A stretch of DNA of 64,000 nucleotides, from NCBI RefSeq assembly GCF_019400745.1, contig NZ_WJIB01000002.1:1-64000 (forward strand). The letters run 5' to 3'. This DNA comes from Cohnella sp. CFH 77786 (GTDB taxonomy: Bacteria > Bacillota > Bacilli > Paenibacillales > Paenibacillaceae). The position numbers and the translations under genes are program-made. The notes under the pieces were generated by a model. The model was not told the origin of the DNA, did no database searches, and saw only the letters and a list, made by a program, of their open reading frames with translations. This document shows positions 18,901 to 28,605 of this stretch, in pieces; the first letter of the stretch is position 1, and the number at the start of each line of letters is the position of its first letter.

Positions 18901-19665
18901 ATGCTTCATCAATTCTCCCGGACGGAGCTGGCCATCGGCCCGGAAGGGCTCGAGATCCTGAAAGGCAGCACGGTGGCGGTGCTGGGCATCGGCGGGGTGG
19001 GATCGATTGCCGCGGAAGCGCTGGCGAGGACGGGCGTCGGTCGGATCGTGATGATCGACAAAGACGTCGTCGACATCACGAACATCAACCGCCAGATCCA
19101 CGCCCTGACAACGACGGTCGGCCAGCCCAAAGCGGATTTGATGCGCGACCGCATTCTGCTGATCAACCCGGATTGCGACGCGGTGTCGCTTCGGATGTTC
19201 TATACGGAAGAAACGGCGGAAGAGCTGTTCAAGTATCCGCTGGATTACGTGATCGATGCTTCCGATACGATTTCGTATAAGATCCATCTGATCAAGGAAT
19301 GCCTGAAGCGGGAGATCCCGATCATCTCCAGCATGGGCGCCGCGAACAAGATGGACCCGACGAAGTTCCAGGTGGCCGATATCTCGAAGACGACGATGGA
19401 TCCGATCGCCCGCGTCGTCCGCCAGAAGCTGCGCAAAGACGGGATCAAGAAGGGCGTCAAGGTCGTGTTCTCGACCGAGGAGCCGATGAAGCCGCGGGAA
19501 GACGTTACGCAGCGCATCGTACCGGAGAATGCGCCCAAAGAAATCCGCAAAGCCCAGCAGCCGCCGGCGAGCAACGCGTTCGTGCCCCCCGTTGCCGGGC
19601 TGATCATGGTCAGCGTCGTCATCCGGGAGCTGCTGGAGCGCAAAGGGGCGGAATCCCATGGATGA
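18901..19665 (+). CDS. tcdA: tRNA threonylcarbamoyladenosine dehydratase
   Basis: An E1-like (ThiF/MoeB/HesA) ATP-dependent enzyme that cyclises t6A37 of tRNA to ct6A. The 254-residue protein has the nucleotide motif AVLGIGGVGSIAAEALARTG at about 24-43, and DKDVVDITNINRQ for ATP and acceptor contacts. The gene lies 21 bp after aspS with AAAGGAG upstream, the same order as Bacillus aspS-yrvM (tcdA). It overlaps the next gene by 8 bp. Length and motifs are normal for the family. Confidence 0.94.
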   Translation: MLHQFSRTELAIGPEGLEILKGSTVAVLGIGGVGSIAAEALARTGVGRIVMIDKDVVDITNINRQIHALTTTVGQPKADLMRDRILLINPDCDAVSLRMFYTEETAEELFKYPLDYVIDASDTISYKIHLIKECLKREIPIISSMGAANKMDPTKFQVADISKTTMDPIARVVRQKLRKDGIKKGVKVVFSTEEPMKPREDVTQRIVPENAPKEIRKAQQPPASNAFVPPVAGLIMVSVVIRELLERKGAESHG

Positions 19666-20317
19666 AGCGCTGGTCAAGAAACTGAGGCTGCCGGCCGGCG
19701 GCAGGATCGCCGTCCTGGAACCTCCCGAAGGGTACTTGGCTTCCGTCGGACTCGGGACGGACGAGACGCGGCTCGATGCGGACGCCGCCGCCGGTTCCTA
19801 CGACTTCGTACAGGTTTTCGCCCGGAATTCCGCCGACGTGCAGCGGCTCGCCCCGGCGGCTATCCGCGCGGTGAAGCCGGACGGGCTGCTCTGGATGTGT
19901 TACCCGAAAGGAACGTCCAAGCTGAAAACCGACATCAACCGGGATACCGGCTGGAAACCGGTGTCCGATGCGGGCTGGGAGGGCATCGCCCTTGTCTCGC
20001 TTGACGACACCTGGTCGTCGATGCGGTTCCGTCCCGCCTCGGCCGTCGGCAAGACGCGGCCGTCCCCGGCCGAACGCCGGGCTGCCGCAGCGGACAGGCC
20101 GACCGCGGCTCCCCTGGAGACGCCGGAAGATTTGCGCCGTGCCCTAGACACCGTGCCGGAAGCCGCCGCCGTTTTCGACAAGCTGGCCCCCTCCCACAAG
20201 AAGGAATATATCTCCTGGATCGTGGAAGCCAAGAAGGCGGAAACGCGCGCCTCGCGGATCGAGAAGGCGGTGGACAAGCTCGGCAAAGGCTTGAAACGTC
20301 CCTCGGACAAGGGATAG
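19658..20317 (+). CDS. DUF3052/YdeI-OmdA-like protein
   Basis: A 219-residue soluble protein. The N-terminal 120 residues (YDFVQVFARNSADVQ, KPDGLLWMCYPKGTSK) resemble DUF3052. A Pro/Ala-rich linker at about 133-155 leads to a C-terminal segment FDKLAPSHKKEYISWIVEAK, typical of the YdeI/OmpD-associated (OmdA) family. Its start overlaps tcdA by 8 bp, so it is co-translated with it. No enzymatic function is known to me for this family, and the link to tRNA modification is only positional. Confidence 0.72.
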   Translation: MDEALVKKLRLPAGGRIAVLEPPEGYLASVGLGTDETRLDADAAAGSYDFVQVFARNSADVQRLAPAAIRAVKPDGLLWMCYPKGTSKLKTDINRDTGWKPVSDAGWEGIALVSLDDTWSSMRFRPASAVGKTRPSPAERRAAAADRPTAAPLETPEDLRRALDTVPEAAAVFDKLAPSHKKEYISWIVEAKKAETRASRIEKAVDKLGKGLKRPSDKG

Positions 20318-20419
20318 TCGGGAAAAGGACGAGTTTCGCACCCGGTTTCCCTCTAATCGCACGTCCTCGTCCCAACGACGCAAATGAATGTGAACTTTTC
20401 CGTCTATTTTCCTCCATCA

Positions 20420-20460
20420 CGCAAAGCCCTCCATGACCGGAAGGTCAGGAGGGCTTTGCG
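20420..20460. terminator. Strong hairpin terminator after the tcdA operon
   Basis: CGCAAAGCCCTCC pairs perfectly with GGAGGGCTTTGCG, and an inner TGACC/GGTCA stem closes on a GGAA tetraloop. It lies between the plus-strand operon end and the minus-strand CotB-like gene, so it can serve both strands. The T-tract is weak on both sides. Confidence 0.75.
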
Positions 20461-20492
20461 TTGCTGTTGAGACCCGTTTTTCGGAAGACCGT

Positions 20493-21149
20493 TCAAGGCT
20501 TGTGAATCGTCTTGACGTGGTCCAGGTGGATGAACGTGCTGGCGCCGTCGGCCGTCACGAGCTCGAGCAGGTTGCCCGATACCGATTTGAGCAGGCCGAT
20601 TTTGCCGGGTTGTTCTCCCAGGTCGAGGACGATGAACTCGCCTTCGAATTTTTTAAGCTGCTGGTCGAACGTCCGGGCCAGGGAAGCCGTCGTCGGGTTT
20701 ACCGGAAATTTCTCCTGTTCCAGCGCGTAGGGGGTTGTCTGGTCGTCGTAGGGGATCAAAGTTTTCAGGTGGCGCATGGAGACGTAGAGAGAACGGTACA
20801 TGGGAGAGTAGAAAACGAAAAAGTCGTTCATGATGCTGGTTACGTAGCCGTGCACGGATTGATTGCCGGTGATATAGACTTCGGAGAACATCCCTTTGGC
20901 GTTCATCAGCACTTTGCGGTAGGACAGGTCCGCCGCCCCTTCCAGAGGTGGCTCTGGTGGCGATCCGAAGTTGGACTCCGATGCGGGGCAGCGGGTCAGT
21001 TGCTGCAGATGGACGAGCGGCACGTAGAGAAATTGAGCCCCGTTATGGAGAACGAGAATGTCGTTACCCAGGTCGATCAGGATGCCTTTGACGGGGGCTC
21101 GGCTTCCGGAAACGATGAGCTTTACGGGGTGTTTCAAGTACATTTCCAT
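20493..21149 (-). CDS. CotB-like spore coat protein (no Asn tracts)
   Basis: A protein of about 218 residues with three repeats of a small beta-domain of the kind found in Bacillus CotB: VKLIVSGSRAPVKGILIDLGNDILVL...YVPLVHL, VYITGNQSVHGYVTSIMNDFFVF...YVSMRHLKTL, and FIVLDLGEQPGKIGLLKSVSGNLLEL...HLDHVKTIH. It lacks the Ser/Lys-rich tail of B. subtilis CotB. AAAGGAGG lies 14 nt before ATG 21149 and overlaps a GTG at 21164, so the start is uncertain. It follows the poly-Asn CotB-like gene on the same strand. A structural coat or exosporium role is inferred. Confidence 0.72.
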   Translation of the reverse strand: MEMYLKHPVKLIVSGSRAPVKGILIDLGNDILVLHNGAQFLYVPLVHLQQLTRCPASESNFGSPPEPPLEGAADLSYRKVLMNAKGMFSEVYITGNQSVHGYVTSIMNDFFVFYSPMYRSLYVSMRHLKTLIPYDDQTTPYALEQEKFPVNPTTASLARTFDQQLKKFEGEFIVLDLGEQPGKIGLLKSVSGNLLELVTADGASTFIHLDHVKTIHKP

Positions 21150-21203
21150 AGCTCGGCGGAACACCTCCTTTGCAACGCATCGAGATTAACGGTCGCTAGG
21201 CCG

Positions 21204-22016
<813 letters not shown>

Positions 22017-22447
22017 AGTTCAGTCTCCTTCCGGATCATAGGTTGTAACGCGGCGCGAGCCGCCTGCGGGAATGCGCCTGCCGGACGAGCCGGACCTGCT
22101 TGTATGACTTGAGCGAACGTATGGCCTGCGCGAATGTTCCTCGGGATTGGTCCCTCCTTTACACTTGCGGGGGAAGTGAATTTATACTTCATTTCTATGT
22201 GTGCCCGGAAAAAAGAGATACGGTTGGTTGTCCGATACTGTCGCAAAAATCCGCTAAACGGCATATGAAAATACCCCCTCCTGCGGAAGTCCGTCGGGGC
22301 ACCACGGATACGAACCCATTTCCCGCGGCGCGGACCGAAACGCCGGCCCCGATCTAGACGTTTGCCGTTTCCGCCTTTACCGGCAGGACATACGCTGAAG
22401 CACTTGGGTGATAAAGCGTCAGTCACGGGAGGAAGGCGGATAACGGA
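22017..22447. other. Divergent regulatory region between the CotB-like gene and cotH
   Basis: About 430 bp without a convincing gene. A plausible SigmaK-like -10 (CATACGCTG at 22388) lies about 60 bp before cotH, but the match is weak. The GGGAGGAAGG ribosome site of cotH is at 22428. No riboswitch or strong SigmaA promoter was seen. Confidence 0.5.
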
Positions 22448-23506
22448 ATGGCATTACCGGTCAGAACGCTTAAACTCAGCGAATCAGCCGACAGAGAGCT
22501 CGAGAGGAATCTCTGGACCGACCGATACGTTACGTGCGCGATGAGGGTGAACGGACAAACGGAGCGGACGATGGTCCGGTACCGGGGCGGACACACCCGC
22601 GAATATCCGAAGCGGTCCTACGATGTCGTCCTTGGAGGGGAAACCTACCATTACAACGCGGAGTTCGACGATCCTTCCATGATCCGAAACGCGCTTTCTT
22701 TCGCCTTTTTCCCGATGCTGGGCGTTCCCGCGCCCCGATGCCGGCACGTGCTGCTGTATCGCAACGGCGATCCGCAGGGCGTGTACCTGGAAATCGAAAG
22801 CGTGGGCAAACGGTTTTTCCGGCGGCGGGGGATCGGCGCGCTTTCCCTTTTTTACGCGGTGAACAACAATGCGAATTTCGGGCTCTACCGCCATAACTCG
22901 GAAAGCCCGAAGTCTTCCTTGCTGTCCGGATACGAGTACCGGTTCGGCGGAGAGGAGGAGCGCAAACGGTTCGCGTCCTTCATCCGGAGCGTCAACAACA
23001 CGGATGAGCGGCTGCCTGCGGCCGGCCTGAGCAGAAGCTTGGACGTCGACAATTATTTGCGATGGCTCGCGGGTGCGGTGCTGACCGGCAATTACGACGG
23101 CTTCGAACAGAATTACGCCGTTTATCGACATAGCCGAACGGGAAAGTACCGGATCATCCCCTGGGATTACGAGGGTACCTGGGGACGCAATTGTTACGGG
23201 CAAATCCAGGACGACGACCTCGTGCCGATCCGCGGGTACAACGAGCTTACGAGAAGGCTGTTGGACTATCGCCCTTATCGGCGGATGTACCGCGACATTC
23301 TGATCCAAGCGCTGAAAGGGCCGTTCACGGAGAGGAAGATCATGCCGATCGCGAACAAAATGCTGTCCGAGCTGAGTCCCCATGTCCGCCAGGACGTGTT
23401 GAGCCGGTGGTCGTATTCCGAATTTCTCGGTGAAGCGGAGCTGATCCGGCGGCATATCCGCGTCCGAAGGGAAATCGTGACCCGGGAGCTGGATGGGCTT
23501 TTGTGA
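22448..23506 (+). CDS. cotH: Spore coat protein kinase CotH
   Basis: An atypical secretory-kinase-like enzyme that phosphorylates serines of coat proteins during sporulation. The 352-residue protein contains YRGGHTREYPKRSYDV near 45-60, the catalytic stretch GNYDGFEQNYAVYR at 214-227 and the metal-binding IPWDYEGTWGRN at 237-248. The two aspartates D217 and D240 are 23 residues apart, the same spacing as the essential D228 and D251 that I recall for B. subtilis CotH. It is divergent from a CotB-like gene, so kinase and probable substrate sit together. The kinase looks catalytically intact. Confidence 0.92.
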   Translation: MALPVRTLKLSESADRELERNLWTDRYVTCAMRVNGQTERTMVRYRGGHTREYPKRSYDVVLGGETYHYNAEFDDPSMIRNALSFAFFPMLGVPAPRCRHVLLYRNGDPQGVYLEIESVGKRFFRRRGIGALSLFYAVNNNANFGLYRHNSESPKSSLLSGYEYRFGGEEERKRFASFIRSVNNTDERLPAAGLSRSLDVDNYLRWLAGAVLTGNYDGFEQNYAVYRHSRTGKYRIIPWDYEGTWGRNCYGQIQDDDLVPIRGYNELTRRLLDYRPYRRMYRDILIQALKGPFTERKIMPIANKMLSELSPHVRQDVLSRWSYSEFLGEAELIRRHIRVRREIVTRELDGLL

Positions 23507-23602
23507 GGGCACGGCGCCGCTTGAGGGAACGTGCGTTCTTATCCGCCTTCCGATGCCGGGATCTTTCTGCTATGATGGGGTAGAGAGAAAGGCGGGAGAA
23601 GG

Positions 23603-24925
23603 ATGGACTTGTTCAGCTACCGCGCGGAAACGGAGCCGCGCAGCCGGCTGCTGGCGGACCGGATGCGGCCGGAAACGATCGAGGAGTATATCGGACAGGA
23701 CCATATCGTCGGTCCCGGCAAGCTGCTGCGCCGGGCGATCGAACGGGACGCGGTCACCTCGATCCTGCTCTTCGGTCCCCCGGGCTCGGGGAAAACGACG
23801 CTGGCCCATATCGTATCGAAGCGGACCGAAGGCGACTTCGTCCGGTTGAACGCCGTGGACGCGTCCGTCAAGGACGTGCGCGAAGTGATCGAGCAGGCCG
23901 AGCGGAACAAAAACATGTACGGCCGCAAAACGATCCTGTTCCTGGACGAGGTGCACCGGTTCAACAGCGCCAGACAGGACGCGCTGCTGCCGGCCGTCGA
24001 GAAGGGCATCATCGTCTTCATCGGCGCGACGACGGAGAATCCGTTCCATTCGGTGAACGGAGCCCTGCTGTCGCGCTCCACGTTATTCCGGCTGCAGCCG
24101 CTCACCAGGGAGCATTCGCTCATCGCCATGCGAAGGGCCCTCGCCGATCCCGTCAAAGGGCTCGGCTTCATGAAGCTGTCGGTCGACGAAGAGGCGCTCG
24201 AACATATCGCATCCATGGCGAACGGCGACATCCGGCGGGCGCTGACCGCGCTCGAGCTCGCCGCCGTCACGACGCCTTCGGAGCCGGACGGAAGCGTCCG
24301 CATCACGCTGGACATTGCCGAAGAATCGATCCGCCAGCCGACGGTGATCGCAGACGAGTCGACGCAGTACGATGTGCTCTCCGCTTTCCATAAGAGCGTA
24401 AGGGGATCCAGCGACGCGGCGCTATACTGGTTTCTCTACGCCGTCGAGAAGCTCGGCATGGATCCGATGACATTCCTGCGGCGGCTTACAGTGGCCTGCA
24501 GCGAGGATATCGGACTTTCCAACCCGCAGGCGCTCGTGCAAGCCGTCAGCGCCATGGAAGCATATCATCGTATAGGGTGGCCGGAATCGAGATATATCGT
24601 TGCCCAAGCCATCCTGTTCGCGGTGGAAAGTCCGAAATCCAACGCGATCGCGCTGGCGGTCGGCAACATCATGTCGGCCTTCGAGGAAACGAAGTCCGCG
24701 GAAGTGCCGCTTCACCTTCGGGACGCGCACTACAGCGGAGCGAAGATGCTCGGGCACGTCGGCTACCGTTACCCTCACGATTATCCCGGGCATTACGTCG
24801 AACAGCAATATTTGCCGGACAAGCTGCGGGAACGGGTGTTTTACGAAGCGACGGAGCAGGGAATGGAGGACAAAATCCGCCAAAATCAGGCCAAGCGCCG
24901 CGGGCGGAACGGGACGGAGAAATAG
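23603..24925 (+). CDS. rarA: Replication-associated recombination ATPase RarA (MgsA)
   Basis: A AAA+ ATPase acting at stalled replication forks, related to clamp-loader subunits. The 440-residue length is standard. Walker A GPPGSGKTT lies near 54-62, Walker B LFLDEVHRF near 112, sensor 1 GATTENPF near 135, and LLSRSTLFRL with the arginine finger near 152. The C-terminal tetramerisation domain includes ALYWFLYAVEKLGMDP and GAKMLGHVGYRYPHD. It lies downstream of the hisS-aspS-tcdA block, as yrvN does in B. subtilis. ATG is preceded by GGGAGAAGG, with a TATGAT -10 at about 23571. Confidence 0.96.
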   Translation: MDLFSYRAETEPRSRLLADRMRPETIEEYIGQDHIVGPGKLLRRAIERDAVTSILLFGPPGSGKTTLAHIVSKRTEGDFVRLNAVDASVKDVREVIEQAERNKNMYGRKTILFLDEVHRFNSARQDALLPAVEKGIIVFIGATTENPFHSVNGALLSRSTLFRLQPLTREHSLIAMRRALADPVKGLGFMKLSVDEEALEHIASMANGDIRRALTALELAAVTTPSEPDGSVRITLDIAEESIRQPTVIADESTQYDVLSAFHKSVRGSSDAALYWFLYAVEKLGMDPMTFLRRLTVACSEDIGLSNPQALVQAVSAMEAYHRIGWPESRYIVAQAILFAVESPKSNAIALAVGNIMSAFEETKSAEVPLHLRDAHYSGAKMLGHVGYRYPHDYPGHYVEQQYLPDKLRERVFYEATEQGMEDKIRQNQAKRRGRNGTEK

Positions 24926-25150
24926 CCTGTACGCGTGGCGTTGCCGATGCGAACTTCGCTCATCGGCTTCAGACCTCCATTTCGGGCGTTCTCACCGGAA
25001 ATTTCGGCATAGGGAGCAAGCTGGCGCGAATACAGATGGGTACTACGGCGTTTTGCGCAGGCAATCGCCGTTTGACGGAGAACATCAAAACGACTAAGCT
25101 AGAATAAAGTTTCTTTCCCTTTTTCCATATTTATCTTTTTTCTTCAACAA

Positions 25151-25184
25151 AGGAGGTGTACCTATCTCCGGAAATCCGGCGATA
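25151..25184 (+). promoter_or_regulatory. Strong ribosome site followed by a hairpin before the CNNM start
   Basis: AGGAGGTG at 25151-25158 is followed by TATCTCCGG-AAAT-CCGGCGATA (25163-25184), an 8 of 9 bp stem. The TTG start lies 8 nt after the stem. The GTG inside the strong site leads to an immediate stop codon, so it is not the start. Confidence 0.5.
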
Positions 25185-25192
25185 GGGAATAT

Positions 25193-26533
25193 TTGGACAG
25201 TGACCCTTTTCCGCTAGGCGTGAACTTGGTCATCATTGCATTGCTGGTTTTCATGAACGGCTTCTTCGTGGCGGCCGAATTCGCCATGGTCAAGGTCAGA
25301 GGCACGCGCATCGACACCTTGGTCCAAGAAGGGAACAAGCGGGCATCGTTCGCTTCCCACCTGACCAATCACCTGGACGCCTATTTATCCGCTTGCCAGC
25401 TCGGGATCACGCTCTCTTCCCTGGGACTTGGCTGGATCGGCGAACCGGCGATCGCGCGCATGCTTGAGCCGGCGTTCATAGCGATGAACATCAGCGAGTC
25501 GCTCGTGCATCCTCTCGCGTTCTTCATCGGATTCACGTTCATTACGGTACTGCATATCGTGCTTGGCGAACTGGCTCCCAAATCGGTCGCGATCCGCAAG
25601 GCCGAGACGGTCACCTTGCTGGTGGCATGGCCGCTCGTGTTGTTCCGCAAGCTGATGAGCCCTTTCATCTGGCTGCTGAACGGAACCGCCAACCTGCTGC
25701 TTCGTCCTTTCGGGATCGATACGAGGGAAGATTCGAACTCCGCCCATACCGAGGAAGAGATCCGGATACTCGTGAAGGAAAGCCACAAGAGCGGGCTGAT
25801 CGACAAAACGGAATTGACCCTCGTGGACAATATTTTCGATTTCGCGGACACGAACGCCCGCGAAATCATGATTCCCCGCACCGAGATGATCTGCTTGTAC
25901 GGCAACATGAGCTTCGCGGAGAACAAAGCGATCGCCCTGCGGGAGATGCATACGCGTTATCCGGTTTGCGAGACCGACAAAGACAGCATCATCGGCTTCG
26001 TCCACATCAAGGATCTGCTGAAGGTACCGGATGATGCGAATCCGGACATCCGCGAGCTGATGCGGCCGATTACTTCGGTGCCGGAAAGCATGCCGATCAG
26101 CGCGCTTCTGAAGCTGATGCAGAAGAAGAAGACGCAGATCGCGATGCTGATCGACGAATACGGCGGAACGGCCGGACTCGTGACGCTCGAGGACATCATG
26201 GAAGAAATCGTCGGGGAAATCCAGGACGAATTCGACGAGGAACGTCCCGACATCGAGAAGAAGGATGAGAGTACGTATTCGATCAGCGGGTTGCTGTTGA
26301 TCGAGGAAGTGAACAGCCTCTTCAACCTGGATATCCCGTCGGACGATTACGATACGATCGGGGGATGGATTTACTCCCAGATCGAAATTCCGCCGAAGAA
26401 GAACCAGGTCGTCGAGACGGAAGACGGCGCCGTTCGCTTCATTATCGAGGAGACCGACCATCTTCGCGTCTCCCGCGTCACGGTGACCCGGACCGACGAA
26501 ACCCTGTGGGATACGCAGGCGGAAACCGGATAG
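25193..26533 (+). CDS. CNNM/CorC-type transporter with CBS pair
   Basis: A 446-residue membrane protein of the hemolysin-C/CNNM group, implicated in Mg2+ or Co2+ efflux. Residues 1-180 are the DUF21 membrane domain with about four helices (LVIIALLVFMNGFFVAAEFA; ITLSSLGLGWIGEPAIA). Residues 215-335 hold a CBS pair (MIPRTEM, DEYGGTAGLVTLEDIMEEIVGE), and the C-terminus is a CorC_HlyC domain. The start appears to be TTG with AGGG 6-7 nt upstream. A stronger AGGAGGTG lies 35 nt upstream, behind a small hairpin. It is monocistronic, closed by a good terminator. Confidence 0.9.
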   Translation: MDSDPFPLGVNLVIIALLVFMNGFFVAAEFAMVKVRGTRIDTLVQEGNKRASFASHLTNHLDAYLSACQLGITLSSLGLGWIGEPAIARMLEPAFIAMNISESLVHPLAFFIGFTFITVLHIVLGELAPKSVAIRKAETVTLLVAWPLVLFRKLMSPFIWLLNGTANLLLRPFGIDTREDSNSAHTEEEIRILVKESHKSGLIDKTELTLVDNIFDFADTNAREIMIPRTEMICLYGNMSFAENKAIALREMHTRYPVCETDKDSIIGFVHIKDLLKVPDDANPDIRELMRPITSVPESMPISALLKLMQKKKTQIAMLIDEYGGTAGLVTLEDIMEEIVGEIQDEFDEERPDIEKKDESTYSISGLLLIEEVNSLFNLDIPSDDYDTIGGWIYSQIEIPPKKNQVVETEDGAVRFIIEETDHLRVSRVTVTRTDETLWDTQAETG

Positions 26534-26547
26534 GCCGCGCCAAAAAC

Positions 26548-26584
26548 AAAGCCCATGCTTCGCTGAGCCGGAGCATGGGCTTTT
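26548..26584 (+). terminator. Terminator of the CNNM gene
   Basis: AAAGCCCATGCT / AGCATGGGCTTTT forms a 12-bp stem with a 12-nt loop, 15 bp after the stop codon. Confidence 0.88.
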
Positions 26585-26605
26585 CATCGGGTAAAGTCCG
26601 ATTCC

Positions 26606-26767
26606 TTGAGCAGGGAGGAGCGCCGGCGGCAGCTTCGCGATACGCTGCGGACAGCCATCGGGACATTTCCGAAGGCGGAGCAGGCAAGCGAGCCCGAGCT
26701 TCTCGAGCGGGTAGATTGCGGCGAATACGTTCGGGAGTACACGAAATCAGCGGCCGCAAGGCTATAG
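26606..26767 (+). pseudogene. N-terminal fragment of an alpha/beta hydrolase-like gene
   Basis: A 53-codon open stretch reads LSREERRRQLRDTL, then TAIGTFPKAEQASEPELLE and CGEYVREYTKSAAARL before a stop. The pattern (Arg-rich helix, 'GTFP', then 'LE..DCG-YVRE') resembles the first ~50 residues of acetyl-xylan-esterase or dienelactone-hydrolase-like proteins. Nothing that could encode the rest of the enzyme follows. I read it as a decayed remnant; it may be a chance frame. Confidence 0.35.
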
Positions 26768-26860
26768 GCCCGCCGCGGCGTGTACAAAGCCTTGCACAAT
26801 TCCTCGTATGAGAGGATCGAATGACGCAGAGGTCTTTTTGGACATGAGACGTTGGGAAGC

Positions 26861-26908
26861 GGCGACCGATCCCGGGTTTTCAACCGGGGAAAGGTCGCCG
26901 AGTTTTTT
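26861..26908 (+). terminator. Orphan rho-independent terminator
   Basis: GGCGACC / GGTCGCC with an inner CCCGG / CCGGG helix and a T7 tract. No intact gene precedes it on the plus strand within 300 bp, so it either closes the gene remnant at 26606-26767 or ends a small RNA. Confidence 0.85.
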
Positions 26909-27145
26909 TGTTACAATGTGTCGGTTAATCGCAACATAATGCAGTCACTAGTAAGGCAATCCCTGAAATAAATAACAATTTCTTACTGTGCTGTTTTGGA
27001 GGAACACGCTAAGATGAGAAAAAACGAGCGAGAAAAAACGAATTACCGCACTGTGTTCCGCTGTTTTCCGGTCAGGCAAGGAATATGCTTACCAGCCTTT
27101 TCTCGCCTTCGTGTCGCCTTGGGTTGCCCCTGATTCCGATGATTT

Positions 27146-27155
27146 ATGTTAAAAT
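27146..27155 (+). promoter_or_regulatory. Extended -10 promoter of the exopolysaccharide operon
   Basis: TATGTTAAAAT contains TGn-TAAAAT (-10 at 27150-27155), 31 bp before the MBOAT start codon. No good -35 is present, as expected for extended -10 promoters. Confidence 0.45.
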
Positions 27156-27186
27156 ACAAAGAACTTCGTCTAGGGAGGGCGCTTTT

Positions 27187-28587
27187 TTGGTATTTTCCAG
27201 TATTCTTTTTTTATATTTCTTTTTTCCTCTGCTTTTGCTCGTCTATTTTGCCGTTCCGAAGACCAAGGTCCGCAACTGGATCCTCATCGTGTTTTCGTTC
27301 GCCTTCTACGCTTGGGGAGAACCGGTGTGGGTATTCTTGCTGATCGCGGCTTCCCTGCTGGGTTATCTGGCATCCCTCTACATTGACGTTCATAGGGGTA
27401 CCCGCAAGGGGAAAATCGTATACGTTCTGTCGATTTGCTTTATTATCGGAATGCTCGGTTTTTTCAAATATACGGGTTTCGTGGTCGACAATCTGAACGC
27501 ATGGTTTGGCCTCGGAGCGGCACCTCCGAACATCGCCCTGCCGATCGGCATTTCCTTCTTTACCTTTGAAATCATCTGCTACATGACCGATGTCCATAAA
27601 GGCGCCTTGCAAGCTCCGCGCTCGCCGATGAAGATGTTCCTGTACGTGTCTTTCTTCCCGCATCTGATCGCGGGTCCCATTATCCGCTTTACCGACATCG
27701 AAGAGCAGATGGACAACCGGAAGATTACGATGGCCGGTTTCAGCCAGGGGGTCAGCCGCTTTGTGATCGGCCTCGGCAAGAAAGTGATTCTCGCCAACTC
27801 CGTTGGCGAAATCGTACCGAACCTGATCGGCCCGGACAGCTCCGATTCTTTCCTGGGGGTCTGGTTCGGCGTTTGCCTGTACGCCCTGCAAATCTATTTC
27901 GATTTCTCGGGCTATTCCGATATGGCGGTAGGGCTGGGCAAAATGTTTGGTTTCACCCTGAAGGAGAATTTCGATTATCCGTACATCTCGAAGTCGGCAG
28001 GTGAATTCTGGCGCCGATGGAACATATCGCTGGGCGGATTTTTCCGCGACTACGTCTATATTCCGCTCGGAGGCAATCGGAAGCGCATGGTCCGGAATTT
28101 GTTCGTCGTCTGGTTTCTTACGGGTCTCTGGCACGGCGCAAGCTGGAACTTCATCATATGGGGACTCTATTTCGGCGTACTGATTCTGCTCGAAAGACTG
28201 TTCCTGCAAAAATGGCTGGAGAAATTGCCTTCGTTCGTCTCGCATCTATACCTGCTGGGTCTTATGCTGGTCGGTTGGGTATGGTTCTATTTCACCGACT
28301 TGAGCCAGGCTTGGACGACGCTGAAGATCATGTTCGGTGCGGAGTACCGGCCTTTCGTCACGTCGGAATCGTTCTACTTCTTCCGCGAAAACATGTACTT
28401 GTTCTTCGTGGCCGCGATCGCCGCTACCCCGCTCATGAAGAAGCTGGCGGACAAGCTGGCGGCAAGGCGGGGCGCAAGGGCCTTCGTCGCGTACGCCGCC
28501 CCGGTGTACAACTTCATCTTGTTGGCCTTGTCGACCGTCCTGTTGGTTGGCAGCACGTATAATCCATTTCTGTATTTCAGGTTCTAA
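27187..28587 (+). CDS. MBOAT O-acyltransferase (AlgI/PatA-like)
   Basis: A membrane-bound O-acyltransferase that transfers acetyl or another acyl group to an extracellular polysaccharide. The ~466-residue protein has about ten hydrophobic segments. Family marks are FFPHLIAGPIIRF near 155-165, WRRWNISLGGFFRDYVYIPLGG near 275-296, and the catalytic His in TGLWHGASWNF near 318. The start is TTG at 27187, with AGGGAGG 8 nt before it. Upstream in-frame codons back to 27085 lack a ribosome site. It is the first gene of a three-gene operon with a DHHW-family partner, the AlgI/AlgJ-X arrangement. Confidence 0.92.
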   Translation: MVFSSILFLYFFFPLLLLVYFAVPKTKVRNWILIVFSFAFYAWGEPVWVFLLIAASLLGYLASLYIDVHRGTRKGKIVYVLSICFIIGMLGFFKYTGFVVDNLNAWFGLGAAPPNIALPIGISFFTFEIICYMTDVHKGALQAPRSPMKMFLYVSFFPHLIAGPIIRFTDIEEQMDNRKITMAGFSQGVSRFVIGLGKKVILANSVGEIVPNLIGPDSSDSFLGVWFGVCLYALQIYFDFSGYSDMAVGLGKMFGFTLKENFDYPYISKSAGEFWRRWNISLGGFFRDYVYIPLGGNRKRMVRNLFVVWFLTGLWHGASWNFIIWGLYFGVLILLERLFLQKWLEKLPSFVSHLYLLGLMLVGWVWFYFTDLSQAWTTLKIMFGAEYRPFVTSESFYFFRENMYLFFVAAIAATPLMKKLADKLAARRGARAFVAYAAPVYNFILLALSTVLLVGSTYNPFLYFRF

Positions 28588-28605
28588 ACAAAGGAGCGAA
28601 GCAAA

